Below, one piece after another: positions 7,081 to 15,412 of a stretch of 64,000 nt of DNA (positions are counted from its first letter, which is position 1; each line of letters begins with the position of its first letter). This stretch comes from Micavibrio_B sp964399985. GTDB lineage: Bacteria > Pseudomonadota > Alphaproteobacteria > Micavibrionales > Micavibrionaceae. Both the position numbers and the translations under genes were made by a program. Location of the stretch: NCBI GenBank assembly GCA_964399985.1, contig CAYNRY010000002.1:248001-312000 (forward strand). Reading direction: 5' to 3'. A model generated the notes under the pieces. The model saw nothing but the letters and a program-made list of their open reading frames with translations, did no database searches and was not told the origin of the DNA.

Positions 7081-8997
7081 TTAATGTCCAGCGTCAAGAA
7101 ACCGGGCGAAAGACGGTTTGAAATCGTCATATAAATAAAGTGCGCCGTTGATGCTGACATGGTCGTCATCGAAATACAGCAAGTCCAGCCCGTTTTGTAT
7201 CAAAAGACCATCCGCTTTATAAAGCGCCTGATGAGGATATAAAACGATATTGTCTTCTTCGAGGGCGCTGAACGCCGCCAAAGTCTGTGCTTGCTCTTTG
7301 CGGTATTTTTCCAAGGATATCGGGGTGCAGGTAAAGAACGGTGCGCCCAAAACTTCCTTTTTCGACAGGCAGCGCGGAACGTTAAACCCGGGTTCCGGTA
7401 CGGCGGCGATATAAAGAGGCTTCTTGCCGATTTGTCTCAAGGCATCCGCCGTATAATGCAAGGCGCGGTAGAAGGCATCGTTATTTTCGTTTTCAAATTT
7501 AAATTCTTTGGCAACCGGCGCCCAGCGACCCGAAAAGACGACATATTTGATTTTGGGATTATTTTTCAGGAAAGCGAAAACTGCCGCGTTATTCTCGCGA
7601 CAAGCATCGATCTCATCGGATTTCCATGAATACTCTCCATAGAAGCCCGGGCAGGAGGTTTTGGCCAGCAAGATGCCTTTCATATTTTTTTCTTTTGCTA
7701 TTTTGTCAACCAGTGGACGTATGCTGGCGGCATGGGAGTCTCCCCATAAAACAATCGAGATTTCATTTTTATCTTTATCGCCGAAGAAGCATATGTCGGA
7801 CTGTGTTTTCTTATCGAGGCAGGTTTCATAAATAAACGGTGCGTGATCGTTGACCGCTAAAGTAATGGACAAAGCGCGCTGCGGAATGCGAGAGGGTATG
7901 CCATCTTTATGAATGATGTAGGCGCTGGCCACGATCAGCGCAGACAGAGACATGAGGCTTAATATAAAAACAGATTTGCGTGTCAGAAAATGGCGATTGC
8001 GAAACGGTGTTTCAATATAGCGCCAGCTGGCATAGGACAGGGCAAAGGTCAGCGCCAGTCCTGCCAGAAAAACGAGCTTGTTCGGGTCTTCGAAACTATA
8101 GCGGATCAAGGCAAATACCGGCCAATGCCATAGGTAAAGCGAATACGACATCTGGCCGATGCGAACCATCAAGTTACGTTTCAGGATTTTTTCAGCGATG
8201 ATGTTTCCACATGAGGCGTAAATCAAAAAAGCGGTGCCGATTGTCGGCAGCAAGGCGGCCATCCCCGGGAATTTTACATCGTCCGAATAGAGCGCCAGAG
8301 ATAGGATGATCATGATAAAGCCGATACAGGCCAAGGCATTCTGACGGGTGTCTAAATCCTTGCGCGGCAAATAGGCAAGGCCGGCGCCAAGCGCCATTTC
8401 CCAAAAGCGCGACGGCAGCCAGTAAAATGCGAAACTGGGGAAATGATGAACGGCGTACTGCGCGAAAGCGAGAGAGGCAATGCCAAGGCCTGCGATAACG
8501 AGAGCGGTTCTTTTCTCGGGAAAAAATTTATCGAGGAAATAAAGAATGATCGGGAAAAAGAGATAGAATTGTTCTTCGACGCCGAGCGACCATGTATGCA
8601 GCAAAGGTTTTTCTTCGGAAGCGGTCGCGAAATAATCGATGATCTTCCAGAAGAAAATATTCGAGATAGATAAGGCTGTGGCAATTTCCGACTTTGCCAG
8701 TTCGATATAATCGAGCGGGAACATAAAGAAATAAGAGACAAAAAGTGTAACGGCGCAAACCGTGACCAGCGCTGGCAGGATACGGCGTGCGCGGCGTTCA
8801 TAAAATCCGGCGAGAGAGAATTGATTGTTATAGAGATCTTTCTTCAGGATCGATGTAATCAGAAAGCCGGAGATAACGAAGAAGATATCGACACCGGCAA
8901 AGCCGCCGCGCAGCCAGTCAGGTTCGAGATGGAAGATAATAACCGCAAGAACGGCAACCGCGCGCAGACCGTCAATGTCTGGACGATAGGCGATCAT
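7081..8997 (-). CDS. Membrane O-acyltransferase with C-terminal SGNH domain (OafA/AT3 family)
   Basis: A 638-residue integral membrane protein. The N-terminal acyltransferase-3 domain (about 1-340) begins YRPDIDGLRAVAVL, with the conserved His at about 23, and includes VDIFFVISGFLI, RARRILPAL, SLGVEEQFY and MSYSLYLWHWPVF. After a further membrane segment, an SGNH hydrolase-like domain shows GDSHAA near 418 and DDDH near 610. Such fused proteins O-acetylate lipopolysaccharide O-antigen, other glycans or peptidoglycan; the target here is not shown. Its ATG follows the trpB stop codon without a gap, so it is probably translated from the trp message. No second SGNH or polysaccharide gene is adjacent. 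Confidence 0.9.
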   Translation of the reverse strand: MIAYRPDIDGLRAVAVLAVIIFHLEPDWLRGGFAGVDIFFVISGFLITSILKKDLYNNQFSLAGFYERRARRILPALVTVCAVTLFVSYFFMFPLDYIELAKSEIATALSISNIFFWKIIDYFATASEEKPLLHTWSLGVEEQFYLFFPIILYFLDKFFPEKRTALVIAGLGIASLAFAQYAVHHFPSFAFYWLPSRFWEMALGAGLAYLPRKDLDTRQNALACIGFIMIILSLALYSDDVKFPGMAALLPTIGTAFLIYASCGNIIAEKILKRNLMVRIGQMSYSLYLWHWPVFALIRYSFEDPNKLVFLAGLALTFALSYASWRYIETPFRNRHFLTRKSVFILSLMSLSALIVASAYIIHKDGIPSRIPQRALSITLAVNDHAPFIYETCLDKKTQSDICFFGDKDKNEISIVLWGDSHAASIRPLVDKIAKEKNMKGILLAKTSCPGFYGEYSWKSDEIDACRENNAAVFAFLKNNPKIKYVVFSGRWAPVAKEFKFENENNDAFYRALHYTADALRQIGKKPLYIAAVPEPGFNVPRCLSKKEVLGAPFFTCTPISLEKYRKEQAQTLAAFSALEEDNIVLYPHQALYKADGLLIQNGLDLLYFDDDHVSINGALYLYDDFKPSFARFLDAGH

Positions 8998-10203
8998 TTA
9001 TAGATCGAGGCCCAGCTTTTCGGCGACCGTATAAATATCTTTATCGCCGCGGCCTGACAGGCACATGACAATCACGTCGTCTGATTTGTAATTCTTCGCG
9101 ATTTTTTTCAGATGCGCATAGGCATGGGAGGATTCGAGCGCCGGAATGATGCCTTCCAGTTTTGTCATCAATTGAAAGCCTTCGACCGCCTCTTCATCGG
9201 TGATCGACACATATTGAACGCGCTTCATATCATAGAGCCATGAATGTTCTGGCCCGATACCCGGATAGTCGAGGCCGGCGGAAATGGAATGCGCTTCTTC
9301 GATCTGACCGTCTTCATTTTGCAACAGATAGGTTTTATTACCGTGAAGCACGCCGGGTTTGCCGCCCGTCAAAGAAGCGGCATGAAGCTTGTCCAAACCA
9401 TAGCCGCCCGCTTCAACGCCGATAATCTCGACATCTTTATCATCGAGAAAAGGATGGAACATGCCGATCGCATTCGAACCGCCGCCGATACAGGCGATAA
9501 GCGCGGTCGGGAGTTTGCCTTCATGCTGCATGATCTGTTCTTTGGTTTCCTTGCCGATCACGGTCTGGAAATCGCGGACCATGGCCGGATAAGGATGCGG
9601 CCCCGCCGCCGTGCCGATAATGTAAAACGTGTCTTCGACATTGGCGACCCAGTACCGAAGCGCTTCGTTCATAGCGTCTTTGAGCGTGCCCGCGCCGGAT
9701 GTCACCGCTTTAACTTCCGCGCCGAGAAGTTTCATGCGGAAGACATTGGGTTTCTGGCGTTCGATATCGGTCGCGCCCATGAAAATCGTGCAAGGCATTT
9801 TAAACAGGGCGCAAACGGTGGCGGTTGCGACGCCATGCTGGCCCGCGCCGGTTTCGGCGATGATACGGGTTTTCCCCATGCGCCTGGCGAGCAGAATCTG
9901 GCCGAGGCAGTTATTGATCTTATGCGCACCCGTATGGTTCAGGTCTTCGCGTTTCAGATATATTTTAGCGCCTCCAAACTCCTTCGTCGAACTTTCCGCA
10001 AAAAACAACGGGGACGGGCGTCCTATAAAATCGCGGGCGAGTTGGTGGAATTGCTTCCAGAATTCTTCGTCCGATTTGGCGGTATTATAGGCTTGCTCTA
10101 CTTGCAGTATGAGCGGCATCAGTGTTTCGGCGACATAGCGTCCGCCGAATTGGCCAAAATGGCCGCGCTCGTCCGGCTGGTTCTTATAGGAATTCAGGGT
10201 CAT
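8998..10203 (-). CDS. trpB: Tryptophan synthase beta chain
   Basis: The PLP-dependent subunit that condenses indole with serine. From ATG 10203 it has 401 residues and begins MTLNSYKNQPDERGHFGQFG, the standard start of the family. Lys95 in HTGAHKINN binds PLP, and GGGSNAIG binds the cofactor phosphate. A second in-frame ATG at 10221 would add six residues but falls inside a dispersed repeat and has no ribosome site, so I reject it. The gene follows trpF by about 50 bases; its stop codon TAA is directly followed by the ATG of the acyltransferase. Confidence 0.96.
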   Translation of the reverse strand: MTLNSYKNQPDERGHFGQFGGRYVAETLMPLILQVEQAYNTAKSDEEFWKQFHQLARDFIGRPSPLFFAESSTKEFGGAKIYLKREDLNHTGAHKINNCLGQILLARRMGKTRIIAETGAGQHGVATATVCALFKMPCTIFMGATDIERQKPNVFRMKLLGAEVKAVTSGAGTLKDAMNEALRYWVANVEDTFYIIGTAAGPHPYPAMVRDFQTVIGKETKEQIMQHEGKLPTALIACIGGGSNAIGMFHPFLDDKDVEIIGVEAGGYGLDKLHAASLTGGKPGVLHGNKTYLLQNEDGQIEEAHSISAGLDYPGIGPEHSWLYDMKRVQYVSITDEEAVEGFQLMTKLEGIIPALESSHAYAHLKKIAKNYKSDDVIVMCLSGRGDKDIYTVAEKLGLDL

Positions 10204-10210
10204 GGAATTG

Positions 10211-10262
10211 TTATCGGTCATCGGTCATCAGTTATCAAGAACCGATTACCGATCACGGATGA
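10211..10262. repeat. Dispersed repeat of the GATTACCGAT type, copy 1
   Basis: Reiterated ATCGGT/ATCAGT units lead to CAAGAA and GATTACCGAT. The same ordered blocks recur in the same orientation at 15357-15412. The right edge carries the last codons and the TGA of trpF (stop at 10253-10255); the left edge reaches the upstream trpB ATG. Confidence 0.65.
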
Positions 10263-10894
10263 CTTTTTACGATTTCGATAAATTCGCGGATTTTGACCGG
10301 ATTTTTCATGCCGGGGAGGTCTTCGACGCCCGAGGACACATCGACCGCGTCCGGCGTAAGCGCGTCCAGTGCGACTTTGATGTTGTCGGCATGGAGACCG
10401 CCGGACAGCATCCATGGCTTCGTAACTTTCAGGCCCTTGAGAAGTTGCCAGTCAAATACGATACCATTTCCTCCTGGAAGCTCGGATTTCTCATGCGCTT
10501 TGGCGTCGAATAAAATCCAGTCGGCCACGGCCTGCGCCGGACCGAGCATGATCAAATCCTCTGGTGCGGAGATTTTAACCGCCTTGATAATGGGCAGGGA
10601 AAAGTGCGATTTGATCTCGGCAATGCGCTGGGGTGTTTCAGAGCCGTGAAGTTGCAGCATGTCGAGCTTGGCGTGTTTTAAAACGCGGGATATTTCCTCA
10701 TCTAGCGGATCAACGAACAGACCGACGGTTTTGACATGGCTTGGCACGCGTCCGATCAATGCTGCGGCTTCTTCAGGCAATACGTTGCGCGGACTTTTGG
10801 CGAAAAACACGAAGCCGAGAAATGTCGCGCCAGCTTGCACAGCGGCATCAATGGCTTCCGGCGTTTTCAGGCCGCATATTTTTACGAGAGTCAT
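10253..10894 (-). CDS. trpF: Phosphoribosylanthranilate isomerase
   Basis: The third committed step of tryptophan synthesis, an Amadori rearrangement on a TIM barrel. From ATG 10894 it has 213 residues and starts MTLVKICGLKT with the catalytic Cys7. FVFFAKSPRNV and QLHGSE follow as in the family, and SSGVEDLPG.K near the C terminus closes the phosphate site. The frame stays open to 10927, but the extra residues (CRCGL) are read from an intergenic repeat, so I choose 10894. The final codons and stop come from another repeat. trpF heads the trp run here; trpC and trpD are not in the window. Confidence 0.95.
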   Translation of the reverse strand: MTLVKICGLKTPEAIDAAVQAGATFLGFVFFAKSPRNVLPEEAAALIGRVPSHVKTVGLFVDPLDEEISRVLKHAKLDMLQLHGSETPQRIAEIKSHFSLPIIKAVKISAPEDLIMLGPAQAVADWILFDAKAHEKSELPGGNGIVFDWQLLKGLKVTKPWMLSGGLHADNIKVALDALTPDAVDVSSGVEDLPGMKNPVKIREFIEIVKSHP

Positions 10895-10904
10895 AGTATC
10901 TTTT

Positions 10905-10935
10905 AAACCACAACGGCACAGCGGCACAACGAAGA
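10905..10935. repeat. Intergenic repeat ACCACAACGGCACA upstream of trpF
   Basis: The segment reads AAACCACAACGGCACAGCGG and continues GCACAACGAAG, with internal GGCACA repetition. Its plan of short ACC/CACAACG-AAG units resembles the ACCGCGAAG element between accD and folC. It lies just ahead of the trpF start. Confidence 0.45.
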
Positions 10936-10977
10936 ATGGAGTGGGTGATTTACTCCATCTCTAATGAGCCGTGTTTA

Positions 10978-12396
10978 TTACTGAACCCCTAATGCGGCCG
11001 CTGCGCCACCGGCAGGACCGGTTCCCGGAGATGGCTGGTCCAAGGACGCATTCTGCTGCGGCGTTTTAGGAGGAGTATTCGGAGAGCGAGTAGCGGGATC
11101 TTCTGGTTTTTGTGTATTCGGATCAATTTGATGACCTTTGTCTTTATCGATTTGGATATTTTCTCGGTTTCCTGCGGTAGGCAATGCACCATCTGGTCCC
11201 AAAAGGTCTCCAGATAAATCCCTTACTTTGTCGCCAACAGAACTAACCATATTCATGAATTTGCCGTCGCCAAAAGTTTCTTGGAACGCGGCGACTGCTT
11301 TCTGAAATAAGGCTGCTATAGGTTGTAATAATCCAGCTAGATCAAAATTCTCAAGGCCTAAGCCTTTGAAGAAATCTCCAATACCCTTAAGCCATTCAGG
11401 AGTTGCAACATTAGTGGCAGCCGCTTCCATTTCAGTGCGGAAGGCTTTTTCGCCAATTTTTTCAGGAGTATTTAGAATTTGTTCGTAGTAAGGACCGATA
11501 GCCTTTTTTACAGCTTCCTGTTTATCTTCCGGAAGTTTTTTAAAAACGCCTACTACGCTCTTTTGATCGTCGGCTTGGGCTTCCTCGAGTTGTTTTCGCA
11601 ATTCAGGATCTTTGTTTAAGATATCAGCCAAGCGCTGACTCAGTTTTGGGTCGGCTTCTAAGCGTTTCATAAGCGCATCTTCTTGCGGCTTATATTGATC
11701 GCCAAAGATTTCATGATATTGCGCGACTGTTACTCCAACAAGAATCTTTGCTCCACTTGCAGAAATCTGACCATTGCTTGAGGTAGGTACCGGAGACTCT
11801 GGAGGCGTGCTAATTGATGGTGACGGTGTTGAAACGGCCGCAGCAATAGGCTCTTTAGCTGGAGTCTTTAAGGGAGCAGAAGGCTTGTCAGTTGTTGATG
11901 ATGGAGATGATGTTTTTGGTTTAGATGCTGGTTCGGCATCAGCTTGCGGAACAGATGCAGGTTTGTTTTCCGGCTTAGCTCTATATTGATTTGGGAAATC
12001 GTTTTTATGTTGCACATTTATAGCTTTTTGGAGTTCTTGCCACCCACCTGCAGCGTATCTATCAAAAAGCCCTGTGGTAACATTCATTTTTCCATCAAGA
12101 TTATCTTTTGCACTTATTTGCTGGAATTTCTTCAACATATCAGGGTTATTCTTGAGGGCATTCCCAAAGCCATCAACCACGCCATGATTTTTATCCCAAT
12201 GATTAGCTATTCGTTTTAAATAAGGGGCATTTTCAACCAACTTTTCAATTTTGGTTGCCATATCAACATTTCCACCAGATTTGGGCATGAGCACTGCTTC
12301 TTGCCTCATTAGCGCATCGGTAAAATCAGATGCAGCCGATCCCACTGGGCTCCAGCCAATTGCAGTACCAACAGCTGCAGACATTTTACTTACCAT
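10978..12396 (-). CDS. Large protein of unknown function with Pro/Ser/Ala-rich linkers
   Basis: A 472-residue protein I do not recognise. Residues 1-150 look folded and mostly helical (KIEKLVENAPYLKRIANHW). Residues about 155-215 are a Pro/Ser/Thr/Ala-rich linker. Residues about 220-400 are helical again, with LKGIGDFFKGLGLENFDLAG, and the last 60 are Pro/Asn/Gly-rich. There is no signal peptide or obvious membrane span. AGGAG precedes the ATG, and it starts 11 bases after the upstream gene, so the two are probably co-transcribed. The linker-rich architecture suggests a scaffold or secreted effector, but that is guesswork. Confidence 0.7.
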   Translation of the reverse strand: MVSKMSAAVGTAIGWSPVGSAASDFTDALMRQEAVLMPKSGGNVDMATKIEKLVENAPYLKRIANHWDKNHGVVDGFGNALKNNPDMLKKFQQISAKDNLDGKMNVTTGLFDRYAAGGWQELQKAINVQHKNDFPNQYRAKPENKPASVPQADAEPASKPKTSSPSSTTDKPSAPLKTPAKEPIAAAVSTPSPSISTPPESPVPTSSNGQISASGAKILVGVTVAQYHEIFGDQYKPQEDALMKRLEADPKLSQRLADILNKDPELRKQLEEAQADDQKSVVGVFKKLPEDKQEAVKKAIGPYYEQILNTPEKIGEKAFRTEMEAAATNVATPEWLKGIGDFFKGLGLENFDLAGLLQPIAALFQKAVAAFQETFGDGKFMNMVSSVGDKVRDLSGDLLGPDGALPTAGNRENIQIDKDKGHQIDPNTQKPEDPATRSPNTPPKTPQQNASLDQPSPGTGPAGGAAAALGVQ

Positions 12397-12407
12397 TCTC
12401 TACTCCT

Positions 12408-12836
12408 CTATATCCCGATTCTACGGACGATGAGCGGGACGATATCCATCATCCGCATCTCTTTGCCTTCGCCCATTTCGACCAGGTAAATTTCAAATTT
12501 TTTGCTTAAGTATTTTCGAAACGGTTTGTGGATTTTCATGCCGAGCGAAAAGATGGCGCCGCGCCATGTGACAAATGTCAGACTATCGAGATCCATATCA
12601 TATTCGACCCAGTGAACGGCGTCCGGCATCGGCGCATCGAACAGCACCATCGACGAGCCGTCATCCTTGACCACGAGCTCGGTATTGCAGCGGCTGGCCA
12701 GAGAGGGCAGCACGGGTGCATCGGCGGCGATCACATATTTTGAATTATCTCCGGCACGGGCAGCAAAGACGTCGATATCGTCTTCATCGGCGATTTTAGG
12801 ATCGACTGGTCTATCCAGAGTTTCCGTATTCAGCAC
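12408..12836 (-). CDS. Conserved hypothetical protein upstream of the linker-rich protein
   Basis: A 142-residue soluble protein with no domain I recognise. I start it at GTG 12836 because AAAAAGGG stands at the right distance; a TTG at 12875 is also in frame and would add 13 residues. The middle part (VEYDMDLDSLTFVTWRG) alternates hydrophobic and charged residues like beta strands, and the C terminus is MMDIVPLIVRRIGI. It forms a short operon with the 472-residue gene 11 bases downstream. A palindromic repeat and the patatin-like gene lie upstream. Confidence 0.65.
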   Translation of the reverse strand: MLNTETLDRPVDPKIADEDDIDVFAARAGDNSKYVIAADAPVLPSLASRCNTELVVKDDGSSMVLFDAPMPDAVHWVEYDMDLDSLTFVTWRGAIFSLGMKIHKPFRKYLSKKFEIYLVEMGEGKEMRMMDIVPLIVRRIGI

Positions 12837-12911
12837 TATTACACCCTTTTTCTTCTTATCATGAGTATAGTGCAAATTAGCATATATCTCAAATTTTAAG
12901 TATTTATTAAG

Positions 12912-12937
12912 GAGATCCCTGCCTTCGCAGGGATGAC
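12912..12937. repeat. Dispersed palindromic repeat, copy 2
   Basis: Arms ATCCCTGC (12915-12922) and GCAGGGAT (12927-12934) surround CTTC, followed by GAC. It lies in the short gap between the patatin-like gene and the next gene, both on the minus strand, and could form a transcript hairpin there. Confidence 0.8.
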
Positions 12938-12947
12938 ACTTAAAATA

Positions 12948-14057
12948 CTATTTCTTCCTGACCATCTTCTGGTTCAGCTCTTTTTCAGGGGAGAGGTAGT
13001 CGCGCTGGATATCAACTGTGCCGGTTTCGCCGATATCCTTGAAATGGTTTTTGAGCCAAGTCTGGGCGACGTCGCGGCCTGCATCGCGCAGCGAGGTCAG
13101 GAAATGCCAGCTCGTGTCGTATTTTGAGGAAACGCCAAACTCGCGCATGGTTTCTTCGGAGCGGATAGCATGCAGACGGATATCCTTATAGCGGTCCTTG
13201 AATTCATCTTTAAGCATATCCTTTTCAAGAAGCTTTTGAACAAATTGTATAGCGCGAAGCTCGTCAAGCAGGGATGAATTGAAGGTAATCTCATTGAGAC
13301 GGTTTTCGATCTCGTAAGCTTCCTTCGGTAATTCGGGCCGTTTGATCGGGTTGACATGGACGATCAGCAAATCGCGCGTCTCGGATTCATAAAAAAGCGG
13401 CCAAAGCGAGGGATTGCCTGTATAGCCGCCATCCCAGTAAAAATCACCATCGATCTCAACTGCCTGAAACAGATAAGGAAGTGCAGCAGAAGCCATCAAG
13501 ACATCAAGCGTGATCTCTTCATTTTTAAAGACACGGGATTCGCCGACACGGACATTCGTTGCCGAGATAAAAACTTTCCATTGCGATGTTTTCGGCAGGT
13601 TATCAAAGTCGATAAGCGAAGCAAGGATATCGCGCAAAGGATTGAGATTGAGCGGGTTGGAGCGGTAAGGAGAAATCGTCTGGCCGACATTTTCGAGATA
13701 ATTAAGACCTGCGGCATTATTCAAAAAAGGTTTCGGAATCCACGGAAAGAATTTTTCGAGATAGTTGCTATTTACTTGTGAAAGCGGATTGAAACATGAG
13801 CCAGCTTCGGAGGTGCGTCGCCAGAATGTCTCCAAGAGTTCACGCGCGCCGTCATTGCCACCTTTATAAAGGCCATAGAGCATAATCGCAGCATTCATCG
13901 ATCCGGCGGAAGTAGCGGTGATGGAATCGAAATCAAGGCGCCCATCGCGAAGGATTTCATCGAGAACACCCCAAGTAAAAGCGCCGTGGCTACCGCCGCC
14001 TTGGAGCGCGAGATTGATTTTTTTCTTATCGGATGTTTTTGTCATGTGCTTAAGCAT
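12948..14057 (-). CDS. Patatin-like phospholipase
   Basis: A 369-residue protein of the patatin-like phospholipase family, expected to hydrolyse acyl chains from lipids with a Ser-Asp dyad. The oxyanion-hole motif is LQGGGSHGAF at about 18-27. The nucleophile elbow reads TATSAGS with Ser50; the first Gly of the usual GxSxG is replaced by Ala, as seen in some bacterial members. The catalytic Asp lies in WDGGYTG near 210. A C-terminal extension of about 120 residues follows. An alternative ATG at 14045 removes four residues; neither start has a clear ribosome site. No signal peptide is visible. Confidence 0.9.
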   Translation of the reverse strand: MLKHMTKTSDKKKINLALQGGGSHGAFTWGVLDEILRDGRLDFDSITATSAGSMNAAIMLYGLYKGGNDGARELLETFWRRTSEAGSCFNPLSQVNSNYLEKFFPWIPKPFLNNAAGLNYLENVGQTISPYRSNPLNLNPLRDILASLIDFDNLPKTSQWKVFISATNVRVGESRVFKNEEITLDVLMASAALPYLFQAVEIDGDFYWDGGYTGNPSLWPLFYESETRDLLIVHVNPIKRPELPKEAYEIENRLNEITFNSSLLDELRAIQFVQKLLEKDMLKDEFKDRYKDIRLHAIRSEETMREFGVSSKYDTSWHFLTSLRDAGRDVAQTWLKNHFKDIGETGTVDIQRDYLSPEKELNQKMVRKK

Positions 14058-14085
14058 AGGCCATTCATAACAAATTGCAATTCAT

Positions 14086-14158
14086 GTCATCCCGTTGAAG
14101 AACGGGATCCATTACGTTGCGGATAGTTTGAATGGATTCCGGCCTGCGCCGGAATGAC
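14086..14158. repeat. Two dispersed palindromes in inverted orientation (composite element)
   Basis: Copy 3 has arms ATCCCGTT (14089-14096) and AACGGGAT (14101-14108), starting with GTC. Copy 4 has arms ATTCCGGC (14136-14143) and GCCGGAAT (14148-14155), ending with GAC. They face each other, so the 73-base unit is bounded by inverted GTCAT ends with 27 bases between the two palindromes. It sits between the patatin-like gene and the UbiH-type gene. Confidence 0.8.
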
Positions 14159-14164
14159 GGGCGA

Positions 14165-15346
14165 TTAGAATTTCCGAAGCCCCATTGCCTGATGCATAAA
14201 GAAGCGTTTGGCGGGCGGGATTTTATTGATCGCGGCAACACCGATGCGGCGCAGATGCCCGACAAAAGGAAGATCGTTTGAAAAGAGTTTGTTAAGCGCA
14301 TCGGTCGCCGCCATCATCGTCATATTGTCGAAATGGCGCGCACGCTGGTATTTTTTTAAAATATTGTCAGAGCCGAAGTCTTCTTTGGTATTTCGCGCGT
14401 CGATCAGAATATCCGATAATGCTTTTATATCGCGCATGCCCATATTGAGGCCTTGTCCGGCAATCGGGTGCATGCCATGTGCGGCGTCGGCGATTAAGGC
14501 AATGCGATTTCCGATATAGTGATGCGCGTGCTGGAGCGAGAGCGGATAAGACATGCGTTTCGACGCAAGCTTAATTTCTCCATATGATTGCGGCATGCGT
14601 GCGGCCAGCGCGGCATTGAAAATATTTTCATCCATGTCGAGGAGAGATTTTGCGTCGCGCGTTTCAACCGTCCAGACCAGTGTCGATCTATGTTTGCCTT
14701 TGGCATCGTCGGATAAGGGCAGAATGGCCAGCGGGCCTTCTTTCCTGAAATGTTCGACCGCGACATTGTTATGCGAATTTTCGTGGTGAAGCGTTGCGAC
14801 AATCGCCGTTTGCTCATAGCCCCAGCCATGCGTCGTAACATTCAAAAATTTACGGATGAAAGAATTACGGCCGTCCGCTCCAATGAGAAGCGGCGCGGAA
14901 TATTTTTTCTTGTCTTTCGTCGTAACATAAGCGGCGTGATTATCGGTTTTGATATCGGCGACTTCTGCCGCTGTCAGATGCGTTACGGTTTTGAGTTTTT
15001 TGATTTTTTGCTCGAGTAGATTAAGGAGAAGAGAATTTTCGATGTTATGGCCGAAAGCTTTACCGCCGACATCACTCGACAGAAAATCCATCAGCACGGG
15101 TGAATTGCCGTCGAGAATATCGATTTTGTGAATTGGGCAGGCGAGGGGTTCGATCTTCTCCCAAAGACCTGCTTCTTTTAAAACCAAACTGGTGCCATGC
15201 GATAAAACGGTGGCGCGGGCATTGGCGTTGTTGTTGGCAGGCACATCGCGGTCGAGGCAAAGCACGGAAAAATTATGCGTGCCCAAAAGGCAGGCGAGAG
15301 TCAGGCCGGCAAGGCCGCCGCCGACGATGATGATGTCGTGTTTCAT
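14165..15346 (-). CDS. FAD-dependent ubiquinone-biosynthesis hydroxylase (UbiH/UbiF family)
   Basis: A 393-residue flavoprotein monooxygenase of the UbiH/UbiF/COQ6 family, which hydroxylates the ring of ubiquinone precursors at the membrane. It shows the FAD dinucleotide motif IIIVGGGLAGLTLA at 5-18, the GADGRNS block near 162 and the ribityl-binding motif IADAAHGMHPIAGQG near 290. Which ring position it hydroxylates cannot be told from these motifs; UbiH, UbiF, UbiL and UbiM share them. No ribosome site stands ahead of the ATG. It runs between two repeat elements, and the gene downstream is the patatin-like lipase. Confidence 0.9.
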   Translation of the reverse strand: MKHDIIIVGGGLAGLTLACLLGTHNFSVLCLDRDVPANNNANARATVLSHGTSLVLKEAGLWEKIEPLACPIHKIDILDGNSPVLMDFLSSDVGGKAFGHNIENSLLLNLLEQKIKKLKTVTHLTAAEVADIKTDNHAAYVTTKDKKKYSAPLLIGADGRNSFIRKFLNVTTHGWGYEQTAIVATLHHENSHNNVAVEHFRKEGPLAILPLSDDAKGKHRSTLVWTVETRDAKSLLDMDENIFNAALAARMPQSYGEIKLASKRMSYPLSLQHAHHYIGNRIALIADAAHGMHPIAGQGLNMGMRDIKALSDILIDARNTKEDFGSDNILKKYQRARHFDNMTMMAATDALNKLFSNDLPFVGHLRRIGVAAINKIPPAKRFFMHQAMGLRKF

Positions 15347-15356
15347 GAAGGTATCA

Positions 15357-15412
15357 GTGATCCGTAATCAGTAATCGGTCAAGAAATTTCAGATTACCGA
15401 TAACGAATTACG
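15357..15412. repeat. Dispersed repeat of the GATTACCGAT type, copy 2
   Basis: GTAATCAGTAATCGGT is followed by CAAGAA and GATTACCGAT, in the same order and direction as the copy at 10211-10262. Its right edge provides the TAA stop (15408-15410) of the minus-strand gene on that side, as the first copy does for trpF. Confidence 0.65.

Noticed and set aside
9244..10281. Long open frame (345 codons) on the plus strand opposite trpB
   Set aside because: It is the antisense of a clear trpB gene, has no ribosome site and no recognisable family; the GC-rich trpB codons keep the opposite strand open.
14065..14301. Short minus-strand frame through the palindromic repeats
   Set aside because: It overlaps the 3' end of the UbiH-type gene and is made largely of repeat sequence.
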